A stretch of 42,674 bases of DNA from Desulfobacteraceae bacterium (GTDB lineage: Bacteria > Desulfobacterota > Desulfobacteria > Desulfobacterales > Desulfobacteraceae), in contig PIVQ01000009.1 of assembly GCA_003354055.1 (NCBI GenBank), positions 1-42,674 of the forward strand. The letters are read 5' to 3'. The notes under the pieces are model-generated. The model made no database searches. It saw only the letters and a list, made by a program, of their open reading frames with translations, and was not told the origin of the DNA. The translations under genes were made by a program, and so were the position numbers. Positions within the stretch are counted from its first letter, which is position 1. Each line of letters begins with the position of its first letter. Below are positions 40,788-42,674 of this stretch, piece by piece.

Positions 40788-41936
40788 ATGAAACCCTTTA
40801 CATATGCAATAATTATCTTTGGTATACTTTCAGGCCTTTTGTTAACCTCAATCTCGATTCATTGGAAGCCTGGAACCATCGCGAATGTTATGTCCCTAAA
40901 TATAGGCTGTGGTCTGATTGCAACAGCATTTATAAGTGCGATTTTAGATCTTTTCTGGAGTAAAGAAAGGGCCAAAGCAGAAAAAGAAGAACTTCAACCC
41001 CTACTCGATAAGTTCGAACATTTTCTTGGTCGATTAATAAAAATTGAGGGGAGATTAGAGGCGTTCAAACAACTAGGCCTAAATTATTGTCATCCTTCAA
41101 GAAACAATGCACTAAGCAATTTTTTAAGCTATGCCAATGAAGTGGTAAATGTTCCTGGCAATAAACTTAATGAACCCGATTGTGTTAAGTGTCGAGGTAC
41201 AATAAACATTGTATCAAGTTCAGCTAGAGGCTTGATGGGTTACCTCGATAGAGAAGCTAATGAACTCCAAAAGGAGTGGAGAAATTTAATCACTACGTAT
41301 CCAAGAAATTTTCATCTTCTTCTGACTCATCCAGCATACGCTCATTTAAGACAACCCGCAGAAGAAAGGTCTTCGGGTGACATTGAACTTGAAATTCTAA
41401 AAACTGTAATTTTTCTGCACTGCGTAGCCGGAATGGATGAAAAAGAATTAAGGTTTTATAGAGGAAGTCCAACTGTTTTTTCAATCCAAATCAACAATCA
41501 TATTTTACTTAATCCATATCCGTACGGAAAAATGGCTATGGATACCTTATGTCTTGAGTTTGAAAGTGTACATGAAAATAGCTATGTAGATCAATTTGTA
41601 AGCATGCACTTTAACCATACATGGGAGTTTATACATCAAGATTGTAAAAGAGTAGATGGGATGAGTTTAGTGTGCGGAATTAATTCGTTTAATGATATTT
41701 TAACAGCTTTTTCAGAATGCACCTTTATAAACAAACCGAAAAAATTACGGTTAACTAAATACCAAATTAAAGAATTGGATACGTTCACGTGTAAAATTAT
41801 ACGTGAACGGCAGACCAAATTCGTTTATGAACCTCCTGATGACAAGCCATTTATGAAATTTGTAAAAGAAAATGGCTACACATGTTGTTCAGAACCTGGA
41901 ACACCAATGGACGTAGAGCTATTAAAGTCAATTTAA
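40788..41936 (+). CDS. membrane-anchored protein, possible defence effector
   Basis: A 382-residue chromosomal protein with GGAGG upstream. Two N-terminal TM segments (about 5-25 and 36-55) are followed by a coiled linker and a large soluble domain (about 95-382). The segment NNHILLNPYPYGKMAMDTLCLEFE and YVDQFVSMHFNHTWEF resembles the DUF5919/PLD-like soluble domains fused to TM anchors in bacterial defence effectors. That likeness is by eye and uncertain. It follows element G and precedes an FRG-domain gene, an arrangement like a defence island. Confidence 0.6.
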   Translation: MKPFTYAIIIFGILSGLLLTSISIHWKPGTIANVMSLNIGCGLIATAFISAILDLFWSKERAKAEKEELQPLLDKFEHFLGRLIKIEGRLEAFKQLGLNYCHPSRNNALSNFLSYANEVVNVPGNKLNEPDCVKCRGTINIVSSSARGLMGYLDREANELQKEWRNLITTYPRNFHLLLTHPAYAHLRQPAEERSSGDIELEILKTVIFLHCVAGMDEKELRFYRGSPTVFSIQINNHILLNPYPYGKMAMDTLCLEFESVHENSYVDQFVSMHFNHTWEFIHQDCKRVDGMSLVCGINSFNDILTAFSECTFINKPKKLRLTKYQIKELDTFTCKIIRERQTKFVYEPPDDKPFMKFVKENGYTCCSEPGTPMDVELLKSI

Positions 41937-41985
41937 TACATTATAATCATTTGAGTTCAGCGATACCCTGGAATGATGATACCAA

Positions 41986-42045
41986 TATAATATGTTGAGT
42001 GTTGCAATTTAGGGCAGGATATTGATATTCTTCAATTTTATTGAT
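41986..42045 (+). repeat. dispersed intergenic element, forward copy H
   Basis: TATAAT 41986-41991, 9 bases, GTTGCA 42001-42006, 19 bases, TATTCT, ending near ATTGAT. It resembles copy A most closely (the same 9-base spacing). It lies 158 bases before the FRG gene, same orientation. Confidence 0.6.
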
Positions 42046-42203
42046 TCTTGTAATCGCGGTTTCAAGAAAAAAAATGATATGGAATTCAGGAGATAAAAAG
42101 GCAATAGCCAGATCTGGATATTCTTCATACCCGCCGTTCGAATCATGAAAGTTATCCAGATCTTTACATCATGTTGTTGGACCATATGGCGAGAAATTAA
42201 AGA

Positions 42204-42674
42204 ATGGAATGGAAGCAGATTAAGCTCAAGAATGGTGTTTGGGAAATTCAAGCTAATTCGTGGCGTGGATTTGGTTCCTTTGTTGAGAGTGAGTTGTCCC
42301 ACTTCCGCGCATACATCTTTAGGGGACAGCGTGAGCCTGAATGGAAATTACTTCCATCCATAGCTCGTATTCCTGGCATTAAAACATTAAGAAATGACAC
42401 CCTTGCTGATTTCAAGGAAGCCAGCAGAGGTCGAAGGGGATCGACGCCACTTAGTCTATCAGACGACGATTGGTGGGCTCTTGGCCAACATCACGGTCTC
42501 AAAACAACGCTTTTAGATTGGACAAAATCTCCGTTTGTTGCTGCTTTTTTTGCATTTTTAACCGAACGGGATCCTAATGATCTGCCCAAAGATAGAGTGG
42601 TATATGGTTTAGCGAAACAACAAGTCATTAAAAAATCAGAAGAAGTAAAAAAGACTGAGCCAGGAACCATATTA
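42204..42674 (+). CDS. FRG-domain protein, N-terminal part
   Basis: The ATG at 42204 opens a frame of 157 codons that runs off the window end. It has IFRGQREPEWKLLPSI (FRG at residues 39-41) and QHHGLKTTLLDWTKSPFVAAFFAF (about 92-115), the two signature blocks of the FRG domain. The domain is frequent in bacterial defence loci; its molecular role is not settled. No clear ribosome site is seen before the ATG. Confidence 0.8.
   Translation, partial: MEWKQIKLKNGVWEIQANSWRGFGSFVESELSHFRAYIFRGQREPEWKLLPSIARIPGIKTLRNDTLADFKEASRGRRGSTPLSLSDDDWWALGQHHGLKTTLLDWTKSPFVAAFFAFLTERDPNDLPKDRVVYGLAKQQVIKKSEEVKKTEPGTIL

Noticed and set aside
1..42674. CRISPR arrays, tRNA and rRNA genes
   Set aside because: No regularly spaced repeats, cloverleaf-like sequence or rRNA motifs were noticed by eye. 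A tRNA scan would be needed to exclude a short tRNA completely.

Overview
The window holds one nearly complete Mu-like transposable prophage, which I place at 394-40639 (about 40.2 kb), with short chromosomal flanks. The coding style, moderate GC content and gene content suggest a Desulfobacterota (deltaproteobacterial) host. That is an inference, because no taxonomic marker gene is present. The prophage ends were read from the sequence. A TG at 394 and a CA at 40638-40639 are the tips of an inverted repeat that matches at 30 of its first 40 positions, and both tips are bordered by the same 6 bases (TGTATA at 388-393 and 40640-40645), as expected for a target-site duplication.

Layout. 1-393 is chromosome, with the 3' end of a PaaI-type thioesterase gene. 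394-4657 is an AT-rich cargo zone that sits between the left end and the repressor, where Mu itself carries almost nothing. It holds a small membrane-anchored protein, an orphan PIN-domain RNase, and an AAA ATPase plus TOPRIM/DUF4276-like pair that resembles ATPase-nuclease defence systems. 4658-5570 is the leftward repressor operon and the operator region. 5571-12685 is the early rightward operon: Ner-like and Bro-N regulators, small early proteins, the DDE transposase (MuA-like) and its AAA partner (MuB-like). It is interrupted by one leftward gene at 6713-7306 and ends at a strong terminator. 12746-15284 is the middle region (zinc ribbon, DUF3164, GemA, ASCH-like, a small membrane protein, and an HTH protein that may activate late genes), ending at another strong terminator.

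15343-36366 is the late region. It runs in order through lysis (amidase, membrane protein), packaging (DUF1804 small subunit, large terminase), head (portal fused to a gpF-like domain, protease/scaffold, decoration, capsid), connectors, contractile tail (sheath, tube, frameshifted chaperone pair, tape measure) and baseplate (hub, spike, gp46-, gp47- and gp48-like), to the tail fibre. A fibre-assembly-like protein follows. 37065-40428 is right-end cargo: a DUF2235 hydrolase, a D12-class adenine methyltransferase followed by the relic of a second copy, a multi-TM protein and a small zinc-ribbon protein. 40640-42674 is chromosome again, with a membrane-anchored protein of possible effector type and an FRG-domain gene that runs off the window.

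The most unusual signal is a dispersed intergenic repeat of roughly 60-100 bp: a TATAAT box, 7-9 bases, RTTGCA, 18-19 bases, then a GATATT-containing core. Forward copies precede cargo genes both inside the prophage (621, 2195) and in the flanking chromosome (40642, 41986). Partial inverted copies (1244, 1991, 4456) lie behind the cargo genes inside the prophage. The prophage itself is inserted inside one of these elements. This suggests a family of element-bounded accessory modules shared between host and phage.
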